Origin: Nakaseomyces glabratus
Lineage: Eukaryota; Ascomycota; Saccharomycetes; Saccharomycetales; Saccharomycetaceae
DNA: 64,000 nucleotides
Direction of reading: 5' to 3'
Assembly (NCBI RefSeq): GCF_010111755.1
Contig: NC_088959.1
Location: forward strand, 496,001 to 560,000
A program made the translations under genes and the position numbers. Below the pieces are notes generated by a model. It made no database searches. It saw nothing but the letters and a program-made list of their open reading frames with translations, and was not told where the DNA came from. Below are positions 52,594 through 63,785 of the stretch, in pieces. The stretch's first letter is position 1. Each line of letters starts with the position of its first letter.

Positions 52594-53197
52594 GTAAAAT
52601 ACAACAAAGAACTAAAATGCAAATGCTAAACGGAAGTCCTAAAAGATCATACAAATATTGGAAATAAATACTTTAAATTAAGGCTTAACTTGGCTGGTCA
52701 AGTTTCGAATCCACAAAACGAAAAAAAAATGTATCAGTAGCAAACCGCTATTACCTCTTTTGACTCGGCTTGTTAGTTCTATAAAACAGATGTTTTCTGT
52801 TATTCTGAGATGACTATTATTCAAAATTCTTCAAAAAAAAAAATAAGCCTTCACAATTATCTTTCAATAAAGTTTATATTTTATTTTATTCTTTGTTCTT
52901 TTTCTTTTAATTTGCAAGAGCTGATATTATATTATAATACTTGTAAAAATTTTGACTATTTTGAACTTGTTGTTATTTAGTTTCCCGTTTGTTGATGTTC
53001 TACAATTGACTGGAGATCACCTAACACCAAACTTGTGTATTCTACGTATATTGCTCCAATTCACTCTCCACCTGTTTGTTTATTAAAACAATAAACACTT
53101 CTCGTTCCCTCTCGATTGCATTTTGGCTTTCACCGTTGTTTTGCCTCTTGCCTATTACTGACACATCCTGCAACGCACCAACAGACCCCCTCTCCCT

Positions 53198-53222
53198 CTC
53201 CGATCTGCATGCAAGATCGGAG
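53198..53222. repeat. Hairpin, 9-bp arms around GCATGCA
   Basis: CTCCGATCT (53198-53206) and its exact reverse complement AGATCGGAG (53214-53222) flank GCATGCA. It contains inverted CGG half-sites (CCG...CGG) spaced 11 bases apart, a common zinc-cluster factor layout (Gal4-like spacing), about 600 bases upstream of NRM1. Confidence 0.8.
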
Positions 53223-53350
53223 GGCTTCGAAGGGATATATATTGCTCCTCTCTTGATTCAAAACCCTGCTTGTAGGTTTCCCTGCCAAGATTGTTACTAT
53301 GTAATTCTTTGTTTACATTTTCTTCCGCACTGAGGGCATCGCAAGACCGA

Positions 53351-53447
53351 CGCGAAATTTGCTCCCTTTCTTCTGCTATAGAAATGACGTAGGGAATAGT
53401 GGTGAATTCCTTACTCGAGAATATAATGTGAATTTGGGGACACGAAA
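53351..53447. promoter_or_regulatory. SCB/MCB-like elements upstream of NRM1
   Basis: ACGCGAAA (an MCB/SCB hybrid, CGCGAAA at 53351-53357) and CACGAAA at 53441-53447. They lie 760-850 bases from the NRM1 ATG, which is far, so the link is tentative. Confidence 0.4.
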
Positions 53448-53665
53448 ATGGAAATATACAAACAACTAATGCGAGTTTACATAATAGCACGGCAGTATAT
53501 ATATAAAAAAATGAATTACAATGGGTTTGGCTATGTGTGGAGGGGTTGTGAGTTTCGCTTACAGAGCACTGAGTCAGGAAAATAGCCTCGCTTTGCACTT
53601 TCTTCCAAGTTGAAAGATGTATAATTTAAGTTTATAGAATGTATGAATGTTTATAATGTTGTATT

Positions 53666-55708
53666 TTATAGTGGGAAATTGATCTCTTTTACCCACTCTG
53701 ACATGTTGGATAGGATTCTCTGTTCAATGGAATCACCATTGCCAGTTGCGACTCTTAGTATGTATTCATTTAGCTCGGCACTTCCGAGGATATCAACATG
53801 TTCAGCACTATTTGGACCACCTCTGATGTCAAATCTGTCGGGTTGATGCTTGAGTTCTACAATGGTTACATTCATGCCAGCAGGGTTGTAGGCTGATTGG
53901 CCTTGAGCCCACTTATGGCACATGGCATGCGTAATAACAGGGACAGTACCGTCACCTTCAGTGAAGTATACCGGTTGGGAACTATCGTAATCGATAGTCA
54001 AGTTCAAGGACGACTGGTTGTCTGTTTTCTGTTCTTTGTAGACGTAGGCACGTTCAGTTGGGTTGTTTAAGCCATAAAAGCAATAGATCTTCATATCTGG
54101 TGCATTGGGTAAAGGAACTTCCAAAGGATTGGTCCAATACTTGTGATTCTTTTCATTTTCCTTCAGTTCGTCTTCTGTCTTGGAATACCCAAAGGAATAT
54201 TGCTCATCTATCCTTTCCTTCAACCACTTTGGGGATAAGCGCCTTACTAGCTCTATCGAATCATTCATGGTTAAGTTTTTCTTAAATTCATCATCATTAG
54301 ATACATTTTCAAACCTAATGAAATTTCCATATGTGTCAGTATTGTTGTGCTGTGAATCTTCAGCTGCAAAATCCATATCACCCCAAATTAAGTTGCCACC
54401 TTTAGGTAGCATAGATGGTATACCACCCCAGGTTTGAATCATCTCTAATCTTTCCTTTCTGCTAAAGAACTTCTCTAAACCATACATGGCAATGGCGTTT
54501 AATTGTATAGTATCTTTCATTTCACCACTTATTAGCGCTGGAACAGCTTTGGGAGCGCCTAGCAAAGTGCCCGCAACATTAATGAAAGAATCAATGTGTT
54601 TTGCAACCCAATCTTTACCACCATTACCATACTCTGGACCTTCGGCTTCGACCCATTTCAGGAAGTAGAAAACCACTTGAGAGCCCATGGAGTGGCCAAC
54701 CAAGCAGACTTTCTCTCCAGTAGATTGGTAAAATAGCTCGACTTGGCTTTTTAATTTACTGAAATACTTATCTCTCCTTTCTAAGTCGAGGTATGCTAAT
54801 CTCCAATCATAAGAAGCAGTAGTCATCTTGTTTGGGTCATAACCTACAACACCCAAATTTTGAAGCACTTTGTTCCAAATCCAGTAACCTGCAATAAAGA
54901 AATCAGATGATTCAAATCCTTGAGCTGCTCGCAGTGTAAAATTTGGAGGATCTAGACCTGTTTCGGGGTCCAGTTTGACGTGTTTGAGCCAGCAAACTTT
55001 GTCTAGAACCATGGTCCTTAGCATATAGAAAGATCCCCAAAGTCTCTTTCTAAAATGTGGTGAGCTATCACATTCCTCATCACCGATAACACCCCAACTT
55101 TCTATTCCTGTCGATATCACACCTGGTACCATGACAACGGGGTGCCTGGTAGTCACATTATATTCAGCCAAGTATTGTTTTCCCACTCCGAAGCTCTGTG
55201 TCAAGTTCTGAACTGAAGAGGCAGCCAGATAGTTAGTCTGTATATCCGTCAAAAAGTTGGTAAACCCATCAGGCAAAATATCCTTCCAGTCATCGAAGTA
55301 ATCTCTAAAAACATCGAAATTCATGATACCATCGAGCAACTCCTTGTTGTTCCCATGTACATGAACAGCACCAAAATACACAGAAATCAGTAGCCCCAAT
55401 AGAGCACCCATGGAGAACACAAACCTTTTGGAGTCTCTCCACCGTTTACGTTGCCGTCTTGGTATAATACGATCCAACAATTGTTCATCCTTCTCATTTT
55501 CATCTTGATCATCCCCTTCCTTAGAGTGTCTAGAAGCAGTAGATGCCCGCCTTTGTAATTCATGTCTGTTCAAGTGGATAGGTTGTTCAGTATCAATATC
55601 ATACTCAACTGTATCGCCTCGAACACCTGTCTCGCTTGTAACATCACTGCTCTCATACACCGACGACCGGCTAACTTCCCGCTTCCTATTCCTGTGCCTA
55701 GCCACCAT
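53666..55708 (-). CDS. LRO1: Phospholipid:diacylglycerol acyltransferase
   Basis: 680 residues from the ATG at 55708; the frame beyond it starts only with GTG. S. cerevisiae Lro1 has 661. A basic cytosolic head (RRQRKRWRDSKR) precedes one membrane anchor at about 96-117, so the catalytic domain is lumenal. The LCAT fold has HPVVMVPGVISTGIESWG, the salt-bridge tryptophan region, the nucleophile S340 in GHSMGSQ, and the Asp and His regions near GDGTVP and SAEHVDILG. It moves an acyl chain from phospholipid to diacylglycerol to make triacylglycerol. It is divergent from ATG3. Confidence 0.97.
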   Translation of the reverse strand: MVARHRNRKREVSRSSVYESSDVTSETGVRGDTVEYDIDTEQPIHLNRHELQRRASTASRHSKEGDDQDENEKDEQLLDRIIPRRQRKRWRDSKRFVFSMGALLGLLISVYFGAVHVHGNNKELLDGIMNFDVFRDYFDDWKDILPDGFTNFLTDIQTNYLAASSVQNLTQSFGVGKQYLAEYNVTTRHPVVMVPGVISTGIESWGVIGDEECDSSPHFRKRLWGSFYMLRTMVLDKVCWLKHVKLDPETGLDPPNFTLRAAQGFESSDFFIAGYWIWNKVLQNLGVVGYDPNKMTTASYDWRLAYLDLERRDKYFSKLKSQVELFYQSTGEKVCLVGHSMGSQVVFYFLKWVEAEGPEYGNGGKDWVAKHIDSFINVAGTLLGAPKAVPALISGEMKDTIQLNAIAMYGLEKFFSRKERLEMIQTWGGIPSMLPKGGNLIWGDMDFAAEDSQHNNTDTYGNFIRFENVSNDDEFKKNLTMNDSIELVRRLSPKWLKERIDEQYSFGYSKTEDELKENEKNHKYWTNPLEVPLPNAPDMKIYCFYGLNNPTERAYVYKEQKTDNQSSLNLTIDYDSSQPVYFTEGDGTVPVITHAMCHKWAQGQSAYNPAGMNVTIVELKHQPDRFDIRGGPNSAEHVDILGSAELNEYILRVATGNGDSIEQRILSNMSEWVKEINFPL

Positions 55709-56085
55709 TATCCTACTATACACAGACTTCACCTTTGATAAAGATATTTAAGTGCTCCTAAATGGCTTAATAGCTCCAGCCATTTATAAATCAATTGATC
55801 AATTTCTTATCGTAAATGCTCATTGATTAAGATGTGGTTGCTCATCCCAGCTTTCTTCAGACTTCACTTTTTACGTGCGATGCCCTTGTGGCCCATTCTT
55901 AGCAAAATGCGATGAGGTAACAACATTGAAGTCATACTAGGGTCTTTAGAGTACCAAATTCTTATTTATTTAAGACAAGATTATACCAAATAAACAACTG
56001 GATAGTTTTTGGAGCTTGTTGCCTGTTATTAGTGTTTTTTGGTGCTTTTTTTTGCGATTAGTCAACGATTATTACTCAAAGAAAT
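55709..56085. other. Divergent promoter LRO1 / ATG3
   Basis: 377 bases containing one PAC element, GCGATGAG at 55909-55916, and a T-tract near 56046-56054. Nothing else recognised. Confidence 0.5.
55909..55916 (+). promoter_or_regulatory. PAC element in the LRO1/ATG3 promoter
   Basis: A full eight-base PAC core about 200 bases from LRO1 and 170 from ATG3. Neither gene is a ribosome-biogenesis gene, so the site may be chance or may mark TORC1-linked control. Confidence 0.4.
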
Positions 56086-57015
56086 ATGATAAGGTCAGCA
56101 CTGAGCAACTGGCGGGAGTATTTGACGCCAGTTTCTCATAAATCTACGTTTTTGACTACTGGTCAAATAACACCTGAAGAGTTTGTTCAAGCAGGAGACT
56201 ACCTGTGCCATATGTTTCCAACCTGGAAGTGGAACGATATGGCAGATGATAATAAATATAGGGACTTTCTTCCCAAAGACAAGCAGTTTCTTGTCATAAG
56301 AAAAGTACCTTGTTCAGAGCGTGCGCAAGCTGTGGTTACTATGGATGAAATCGAGAACGGAACCTCGACTGATGCTTTCAGTGCTGCTGACGATGAAGAT
56401 AATGACGATGACTCAATAGAGATTATCCCTGTGAGTAAGAGTAGTTCAGGAGCTGACAATGATGTCAATGATATAGATGAATTGATGGAAGAGATGGAGC
56501 TCGAAGAAGATGATGATATTGTCGCAAATAAGACCAATGAGATGCTTAGATACTACGACTTATTTATAACTTATTCCACGTCTTATAGGGTGCCTAAGAT
56601 GTACATTGTAGGTTTTAACGGAAATGGTACACCCTTGACCCCAAAGGAAATGTTTGAAGATATAACGCCTGACTATCGAAAAAAGACCGCTACGATAGAG
56701 AAGCTACCCTTTTATAAGAGAAATGTTCCCAGTGTATCTATTCACCCCTGTAAACATGCAAACGTAATGAAAGTTCTATTGGACAAGATTAGTGTAGTTA
56801 AAGAAAGGCAAAGAGAAGAAGAAATGCAAAAGAATGCTGAAGTTGGTGCACCAAAATCTGCTGGTTCTGATGATGGCGACAACGAAAACTGGGAAGATTT
56901 ACAGCAAGATATCGATGATTCACTACGAGTAGACTTATATTTGGTTGTTTTTTTGAAGTTCATAACCAGTGTTACTCCCACAATCCAGCATGACTACACT
57001 ATGGAAGGCTGGTAG
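56086..57015 (+). CDS. ATG3: E2-like enzyme for Atg8 lipidation
   Basis: 309 residues (S. cerevisiae Atg3 310). The N-terminal amphipathic helix is [16 protein letters not shown]. An acidic flexible region lies at about 95-150, and the handle/E2 core has the catalytic cysteine C222 in HPCKHANVM. The conserved end reads [18 protein letters not shown]. An Atg8-interacting-type segment (WEDL) lies in the acidic insert near the C-terminus ([11 protein letters not shown]). Atg3 conjugates Atg8 to phosphatidylethanolamine in autophagy. It matches YNR007C in orientation and neighbours. Confidence 0.97.
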   Translation: MIRSALSNWREYLTPVSHKSTFLTTGQITPEEFVQAGDYLCHMFPTWKWNDMADDNKYRDFLPKDKQFLVIRKVPCSERAQAVVTMDEIENGTSTDAFSAADDEDNDDDSIEIIPVSKSSSGADNDVNDIDELMEEMELEEDDDIVANKTNEMLRYYDLFITYSTSYRVPKMYIVGFNGNGTPLTPKEMFEDITPDYRKKTATIEKLPFYKRNVPSVSIHPCKHANVMKVLLDKISVVKERQREEEMQKNAEVGAPKSAGSDDGDNENWEDLQQDIDDSLRVDLYLVVFLKFITSVTPTIQHDYTMEGW

Positions 57016-57266
57016 AATTTATCATTGTTACAATCATGACCATACAACATTTATGCATTTCTAATAGTATAATAATGACTAGTGGCCATTCACTACTGTA
57101 CATCAATTACATTTAAGTTGATATATGCATACAAATATGGATCGATCTCTATTATTTTTAAATAGGGTTATTATATAATGTATGCAAAGTAATATATTTA
57201 TTTCAATAATGTTGTATATGAATAATATTCAGATACCATTACAAAAAATGTCTCTAAGGACCACAG

Positions 57267-59078
57267 TTAGAGTTCTATTAACAATGCTTCCTCTTGGGAA
57301 TCCTGAGGTTTATCCTCTACTTGCTCCACATTATTTTCGGGTAATTTCCTAGCAGGCACTGTAGGGAAGTCGAAATTGGTTATATTATCATTTTTTTTAG
57401 TGCGAGTAGTTTCATCTTGGTCGTCATTTTCGATAGGGTATGGAATGCTACCAGGTGGAACGGCATTTTCTTCATATTTGCCAGCCCTTTCCGAGTTTAG
57501 TTGAATAGATGTTATGTCGTTCAGTTCCTCGTTAGGATATGGGGGTTCTGAAGCAACTCGTTCGTTATTAACATTTGATGGTGGTTGAACAAGATTTTCT
57601 AGTTGCCGTTCATATGCTTTGCTTTCTATAGTCTGAGAATCTGTTGGAGCTGTATATTGAGGCTCACTTTCCCTTTGAGATAAAGGTTTATTGTTCACCA
57701 CATTATTCGTTTGCGAGGTGTTGTTTTGGATTGCAGGTTGATTGTATTGACTATATTGACTGTATGGGTCCGCTTGTGCCTGTGGGACATTAAATCTCTC
57801 GCTTAGGTTTATGTTTCGTAATTCTTGTTCCAGTAAATTGTCGTAAGTGTTCATAATGTGGGAAATCTTACCATTCATATCTACTAACGTATTATATTTT
57901 TGGATTTTTGAATTCAGTGTGTTTCCTAGACGTGGTTTACTGGCGAATACCTTTTGTGCCAGTTGTTGAAGTTGGGGATCATCCAGTATTTCAGAGGGCG
58001 GTCTTGTTTTCATTCTTTCAACTAATGAAGCAAAAAGATAAATATCTTCCTCATCGGCGGGGGTTAATTCATTAGCAGGTGGCCTAAACTGTTGTGGATA
58101 GGCATTGGTATTCTGCTGTTGAGCATGTTCTTCCCTTCTACGTTTCTCCTCTTCTGCTTCTCTTAAACTTGCTTCAATTGCAGCTTTTAAGTCAGGATCC
58201 TCCTCTTCTACAGCAGGTATTTGAGGTTCACTTTCAACAACTGGAATAACAGGTTCGACACTGCTATTAGATGCCCTTAATGACAGTTCAATTGCTTTCC
58301 TTAAATCTTCGTCTTCATCTTCAGTAGCATGGCGGTGACTTTTTCTATGTTTCCTCTTTTTTCCTTGACTACCGCTTCCCTTTTTATAATCATAATCATC
58401 ATAACAATTATCACATACTCTAACTGAATCATATATACCGAGATCTGGTAATGGAATACTTTTGGAGGAATGGTCCTGGCAGAAGACTCCACCACAAGAC
58501 CTACAGTGATGTCTCCTATTCAGTAAAGAAAATTTCTTCGAACAAATCATACATGCATCTGAATCAATCCAATCAGCTGGTGTTTTAGAATCAAATAATG
58601 CATTCACATTTGAAGAGATTGGAGCACCTTCTGGAAACTTAACACCTCTTTGTCTTAATTTATCGTAAACCCTGCTCACATAGTTTAACTGAGAATCATT
58701 CTGAAATGCTAAGTACAACTCGTATAGCATAGTAGTTACAAGTTCTACAACTTCATCACTATCATCATATTTCAGGATTGTATGTTCCATTGTATCCATA
58801 AACTCTCTTGAGCAAATCTCCCTTAAAAATGGTATACCACCATTCTTGATACATATCTCCACCAGTTTCCAAGAAGACAATTGTGTATTAGGATTATTAG
58901 TCGTGTTTGTAATACGCTTCTTCAAGCATCTCATACCATCTTTTGGTGCAATCCTTCGTGATCGCAGAATATCTGATATCTCCAGCGCCACAGGTAAGTT
59001 TAGCTCCCCATTAGGGATGCTTTCGCTCGTAGCTCTCTCAATTACCTCAGAAAATTCCTCTGAGGACGTCGTTGCCAT
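57267..59078 (-). CDS. VPS27: ESCRT-0 subunit Vps27
   Basis: 603 residues (S. cerevisiae 622). VHS domain at about 1-145; FYVE finger at 170-228 with WIDSDACMIC, RRHHCRSCGGVFC and RVCDNC; two ubiquitin-interacting motifs at about 255-312 (LRKAIELSLRAS and LKAAIEASLREAEE); a helical GAT-like core for Hse1 binding near 340-440; and a Gln/Asn/Pro-rich tail ending in a clathrin box, LLIEL. It sorts ubiquitinated cargo at PI3P-rich endosomes. All zinc ligands of the FYVE finger appear intact. It matches YNR006W. Confidence 0.97.
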   Translation of the reverse strand: MATTSSEEFSEVIERATSESIPNGELNLPVALEISDILRSRRIAPKDGMRCLKKRITNTTNNPNTQLSSWKLVEICIKNGGIPFLREICSREFMDTMEHTILKYDDSDEVVELVTTMLYELYLAFQNDSQLNYVSRVYDKLRQRGVKFPEGAPISSNVNALFDSKTPADWIDSDACMICSKKFSLLNRRHHCRSCGGVFCQDHSSKSIPLPDLGIYDSVRVCDNCYDDYDYKKGSGSQGKKRKHRKSHRHATEDEDEDLRKAIELSLRASNSSVEPVIPVVESEPQIPAVEEEDPDLKAAIEASLREAEEEKRRREEHAQQQNTNAYPQQFRPPANELTPADEEDIYLFASLVERMKTRPPSEILDDPQLQQLAQKVFASKPRLGNTLNSKIQKYNTLVDMNGKISHIMNTYDNLLEQELRNINLSERFNVPQAQADPYSQYSQYNQPAIQNNTSQTNNVVNNKPLSQRESEPQYTAPTDSQTIESKAYERQLENLVQPPSNVNNERVASEPPYPNEELNDITSIQLNSERAGKYEENAVPPGSIPYPIENDDQDETTRTKKNDNITNFDFPTVPARKLPENNVEQVEDKPQDSQEEALLIEL

Positions 59079-59694
59079 ATTATAGCTTGTTTATCTTGAA
59101 AAAATGGTATGCTTCTGTTTTAACTCAGTGCAAACTGAAAAACTGAGTCCTTATCAAGTAGTACTTTCTTTCGATAACCCAGTCAAAAGTCACTATCGCA
59201 ATCAGGAATCGGTCAAAAATGTGAATCTGAACTCTTAAGAATCTTAACCAAAGTCCACCAAATATACACCTGTTACTGTTAAGTTCAATGTTGTTTAACC
59301 AATATATGGGTTCAGTTAACCCAGTTTGTCTTCAAATTACTTTCTACCTATTGCCTTTCAAGGCTTGAATCAGCCATTTACAACAAGCCACCCAATGTGA
59401 ACCACGTTCATCGTGATTAATATAAGATAATTTAGTTAATGAGTTCAATAATGTACTATGTAGCAAAGTTTGTTCTGGTGCCTCACAATGAATACCATAT
59501 TACATTTGATTTAGTATAATTTCCATGTATCTAGATGACTATATGAATTGCTCTATTAAAATCAATATGCCCTGATTTAATATATAAGTATTTTATAAAT
59601 GACTCCATTTTTTATATTTTTCATGAATAGTATTACTCGTTAATCGTCCCATAATAAGTTTGATAAGTTAAACTTGCTCTGTCAGTATACCACC
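59079..59694. other. Intergenic VPS27 upstream / G1 cyclin downstream
   Basis: 616 AT-rich bases. S. cerevisiae carries other genes (such as ROT1 and RAD14 on one sister block) near this position; none is present, and no relic is visible. Confidence 0.45.
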
Positions 59695-61281
59695 TCACAT
59701 AATTGAATTGACATTCGCAACAGGCAAGGAGATTAAGGATGATCTACTGCTATTAGCGCCAGCATTATGTGAAGAATCACTTGGGGAGTGGTACATCCCT
59801 GTGCCCACAAATTTAGCACGCGGTGGGGCGATATGGCTAGCAACCCCATTTGGATGTATATTTTCCTTATTTTCCATATTCATAGAAGTATCACTTATAT
59901 CTTGGTCGTAGCCCCGCTTTGTTCGGTAGTTTACAAGACTACTGACACTAGGTGAACTGCCACATACACTTCCACCTGGTTTATGTTCAAAACTGTACAT
60001 TTGTGGTGTAATAGGTGACGATTGTTCCATTACGCTGAATATGCTATTCTCGGAGTTAGCACTTACATTTCTCATTGGTGTATGGCTTTGTGCTGAATAT
60101 ACAGGTGAGGGCATATTAGAAGATGAAATTGACTCGTAATTGCAAGAGACAGGAATTGTTCTTGATAGATCCAAGGAGGCGGCCAGTTCCAGTTTCTTTT
60201 GAAGAATGCTCTTGTAATTATTGATACTAGTAATAAAGGCTGAAATACCTGGTTGATTCTTGTAGACTTCGGCTAAAGACTTTGGTGTTTCAGTTATAGC
60301 ATCAATAAATAAAGTTTCAAGTTTGGATTGCTTCTCCATATTTGTAGCAGGGGTAGCCAAAAACGGGCCTTGATCAGAACTTGCAAATCTGTTGATTATA
60401 TGGAAGATACCTTGTGCAACTTCGAAGAGCTCAAAAGATAGAAACTCATATTTGAATGAAGCAAGTTCCATTAAGAATCTTTTCAAGTTGATTAGTTGAA
60501 TCTTACTTTTCAACTCTTCGTCTTCATCATCTTCTTCGATACTGTGACCTTTGATATCAAGATCTATGTCATCAACGGTAGCATCGCTATCTGTGGAGGC
60601 TTGAGACTGACGTTTTCTTCTATGTTCAAGTTGCCTTTCATATAGTTCATATTGGATTAAGCAGTTTTCATCAGCATTCAAAACATAGTCATTTAGCATG
60701 GGCTCGTAAACATCCCAGTTAAGTGTGTCTAGTATATGTCTTTCCATTTGCAAGAACATTGACTCATCAAAATTGTTGGACCCGCCACAATACAAGACTA
60801 GCTCAGAAAGTCTTGGAATTCTTGCTCTTGGATTTGGACCGTAAAACCTTCCACCTGTTGGGACAATTACGTTGTTGATAATATGGTTGCAACCACCCCA
60901 AGTCTTAGCTGCGAGCCAGAGACAAGTAGCCACTACCAGCTTCGCTTGATCTTTTAACACCACTCTTTTTGAGCAGTAACGGTCATATAATCTAACCGCC
61001 TGCACAAAGATACCATTGGTCACGCGGGTCATCACTGACAACTCAAAGAGGAAAGTGACAATAGCTTCTCTAGTATCTTCTGGTTTCATTTCAGGTTGTT
61101 GGTCGATCAACTTTGGGTTTGGTTTAAATTTCATAGATTGCTCAAGGACATTAGCAGAGATATCCTGTTGGTACTCCTGGATCATTTCATAGTGGGCCAA
61201 AAGCTCAGCGTTAGAGAGTTCAATTGGGTAATATTTTTGCTTAGCGGTAACAATTAATCCTAATGATTGGCCGTTTGTCAT
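59695..61281 (-). CDS. CLN1: G1 cyclin of the Cln1/Cln2 type
   Basis: 528 residues (Cln1 546, Cln2 545 in S. cerevisiae). The start region [22 protein letters not shown] is typical. The cyclin box (about 55-210) includes [16 protein letters not shown] and [19 protein letters not shown]. The C-terminal half is a PEST-like Ser/Thr/Pro-rich tail with many S/TP CDK sites (SPVYS, TPMRN, SPITPQ) for SCF-Grr1 turnover. It activates Cdc28 at Start. The gene falls in line with YMR199W (CLN1), so I use that name, although the duplicate CLN2 is nearly as similar. At least five SCB-like elements lie upstream. Confidence 0.92.
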   Translation of the reverse strand: MTNGQSLGLIVTAKQKYYPIELSNAELLAHYEMIQEYQQDISANVLEQSMKFKPNPKLIDQQPEMKPEDTREAIVTFLFELSVMTRVTNGIFVQAVRLYDRYCSKRVVLKDQAKLVVATCLWLAAKTWGGCNHIINNVIVPTGGRFYGPNPRARIPRLSELVLYCGGSNNFDESMFLQMERHILDTLNWDVYEPMLNDYVLNADENCLIQYELYERQLEHRRKRQSQASTDSDATVDDIDLDIKGHSIEEDDEDEELKSKIQLINLKRFLMELASFKYEFLSFELFEVAQGIFHIINRFASSDQGPFLATPATNMEKQSKLETLFIDAITETPKSLAEVYKNQPGISAFITSINNYKSILQKKLELAASLDLSRTIPVSCNYESISSSNMPSPVYSAQSHTPMRNVSANSENSIFSVMEQSSPITPQMYSFEHKPGGSVCGSSPSVSSLVNYRTKRGYDQDISDTSMNMENKENIHPNGVASHIAPPRAKFVGTGMYHSPSDSSHNAGANSSRSSLISLPVANVNSIM

Positions 61282-63785
61282 GTTGCTTTATCTAAAGACG
61301 AATTTTGTTGATTAGTAAACGAAAGTAAAAAATGTCAATGTAAAAAGGAATGTAAAAATTAAGCCAGTATTGTCAACTTCGGTGTCTTAGTTGATATTAA
61401 AAATGAATGTAAAGAAATTTTCCTTGTCACTTAGGATTGTTATCTCTTATTCCTTTAGTTTCGCTATCTGTGTTTGAATTAAATAATATTATTCTTGATT
61501 TTAATAGTCCATAAAAAAATAACCTGCAAAAATAATAGTTGGGATAATTCTTGAGTGAGATAAATCGAACGATCAGCTTCTATCAAATGTTTCTCTGATT
61601 GATTAACTTTAAAATGATCAAAAGTAGTAAAACCTGAAATGAGTGAATGGTATTAATGTATGATCAATTAGAAAAATAGACCGTTGATGGGGTTATAGCT
61701 TAAGATAAAGAATAATATACCAACGTCAAAAAATGCAAATGCTAACAGATCAATGAAAAAATAGATGTTGAAGAAACTGTTATAGTTATATAACGTTGGA
61801 TCAAAAAAAAAATTAGCTGTGGATCAAATTGAACAATTTCAAGCCTGTTGCAATAAGAAATGAAAAATAGCAGCCAGAATAAGGAGAAGATAGCGGGTTA
61901 CAACCAAAAATGGCTTCTATCGAGGTGGGTATTCTAAAAAAGTAAGGGGACAAAAGAAGTAAAAGACACCTACGCCAATTTCAAAAAACTGCAATACCAT
62001 AAAGAATGTCTGGTATTTTATTTTCTTTTTTTTTTTTTGTTTTCTGAGATTTTACAACTACGACAATAAACTTTTCGAGATTTAGGCCCTGGTTCAAACA
62101 GATCAAATTGGGCATTGTATTGCAATTCACAATTTACTTCTTTAGCTGGTTAGCGAAAACACTTTTGATTGCGCAGAGTGGACAAAGGAGACCGCCAATT
62201 GTCATCATTAGAGCACTGAGTGCTCCTCAGTTTTCCTGCTTTTATTTCCTTATACAACTACTTTCAAAATAAATGAAATTTATACCCAACCACAGTAGTA
62301 AATTGCGCTAAATACCTGATCTGTGTGTTGTTTACGGGATCAATTCCATGTCTAAATTGCCTGATCTTGTTATTTTGATCCCATCTATTAACATTTCGCG
62401 TTTTCACTCTACTCGTTGCCATTATCCTCGCCCGTTCACTGCCTTTCTTTCCCCCCCCCCCCACCTCCCATCCCCCCCTCCTGCCATCTCCCATAACCTA
62501 CCTTTAACCCAATTAGGGAAATTTATGAACGCGAAAATGTAATTCTTGGGTGGTACAGTAGTTTTCACGCTTTCGATATGCGTGTTTCTAGTCTCCACGA
62601 CACCGATCTTCTCTTTCTTCCGTTGCACTGACCCTTGCACTAGTCCTTCTTCGCACGCCTCTACCCTTGCTGTCTGGGGAATCACGAAAAAATGTCTCTC
62701 AGATGAAAAAGGAAGAAGGCAATGCTTCGATCATTGACCACACTGTGAAGGATGAAAAGCTTCGATTTCCCCGATTCGGTATATCTTTAGAAGGTTTGTT
62801 TGTGGTTTTCTCACAAACTACCTGAGAGGGACAAGGGAATCAAGCACGGCTCGCGCAGATTCTATGGTGTGTATTGCTAAGTTGGAGGCTACACGAAAAG
62901 TTCTAGAGTTTTGAAAGTCAGAGACCTACGTAAGGAAGTGCCGAAGGGGTGTGGGTGACTCAAAATTAGGGAACAATAGAAGCTTTATTCATTGTGGAAG
63001 AGACGACAACTTATCGGCTTAGTATCGAGTGTAGGGGAAAGCCACCAAACTATTTTGCCTTTTTTTTGTCCTTCTTAAGATTTACGGTTTCGTATTGTTC
63101 TATACATCTAAGTTGACAAGTTTACATAATTCTCAGCAACGGCGTGTTCCACACATAGAGACTGTTGGATTGTTGAACACTTTATGGCATATCGATTCAG
63201 AGAGGGTGATTCAAATTAGTAACGGGGAGAATATATTGCAAATTATGTCCGGTCACTGGAAATGGTAAATTGTAAATAATTGATAGTGAATAGTTGAAGG
63301 GAGACAGCTTATTTTCTAATAATAGATGTTCATCCATAAGCCTTTGCACTATCTAGAACCCATACCCTCTCCCCCCCCCCATCTAACTGCTACAAACAAA
63401 AAAGTGACATCGATGTATTTGATCAATTTGGTTGATATAGTATGCGAAAAAAAAATATACAATTCTCGTGATCTAAATATCTTATGTATGTAAAGCTGTA
63501 CTAGGAATTTTTAAAAAGAAAGAAAATAATAGGGCATAAAGTAATTGTTAAGTACACTATTGGTTCTTCATTTCGTGATAGGAATCCTTTTTTTTTTCGA
63601 TTGCAATGTACAGTCCATGAATATATGAAGGGGATTGTGATTTATCAAATATCGGTAATCGTATGATTACCAATACTTGATAGCTATGTTTTTTCTCTTC
63701 TTTCTAAAAGTCGTAGGTAACAAGAATATATATGTATGAGGCTTGCAAGACGAAGAAAATGCCCGCCATCACATATTAATCATCT
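61282..63785. other. 2.5-kb upstream region of the G1 cyclin
   Basis: A long regulatory region between the cyclin start and the 3' end of the next minus-strand gene. It holds the SCB elements listed separately, poly-C runs at about 62451-62462 and 63370-63380, an odd palindrome GAGCACT-G-AGTGCTC at 62211-62225, and A/T-rich DNA near the cyclin. Reading frames in the C-run region have no domain content. Confidence 0.55.
62394..63577. promoter_or_regulatory. Five SCB-like elements upstream of the G1 cyclin
   Basis: CRCGAAA cores at 62394-62400 (minus strand, TTTCGCG), 62530-62536 (CGCGAAA), 62683-62689 (CACGAAA), 62892-62898 (CACGAAA) and 63571-63577 (minus, TTTCGTG). The first four fall within 500 bases. 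SBF (Swi4-Swi6) acts on such clusters at CLN1/CLN2 in S. cerevisiae, giving the positive feedback at Start. They lie 1.1-2.3 kb upstream, farther than usual. Confidence 0.6.

Larger units (their letters stand above)
52594..53665. other. NRM1 upstream / LRO1 downstream region
   Basis: About 1.07 kb containing the hairpin at 53198-53222 and two SCB/MCB-like sites listed separately. A 147-codon minus-strand frame (53155-53598) overlaps these sites, has no recognisable domain and is not called. Confidence 0.5.

Noticed and set aside
53155..53598. 147-codon minus-strand frame between NRM1 and LRO1
   Set aside because: No recognisable domain; it overlaps promoter-type elements and a hairpin. Composition changes along its length.
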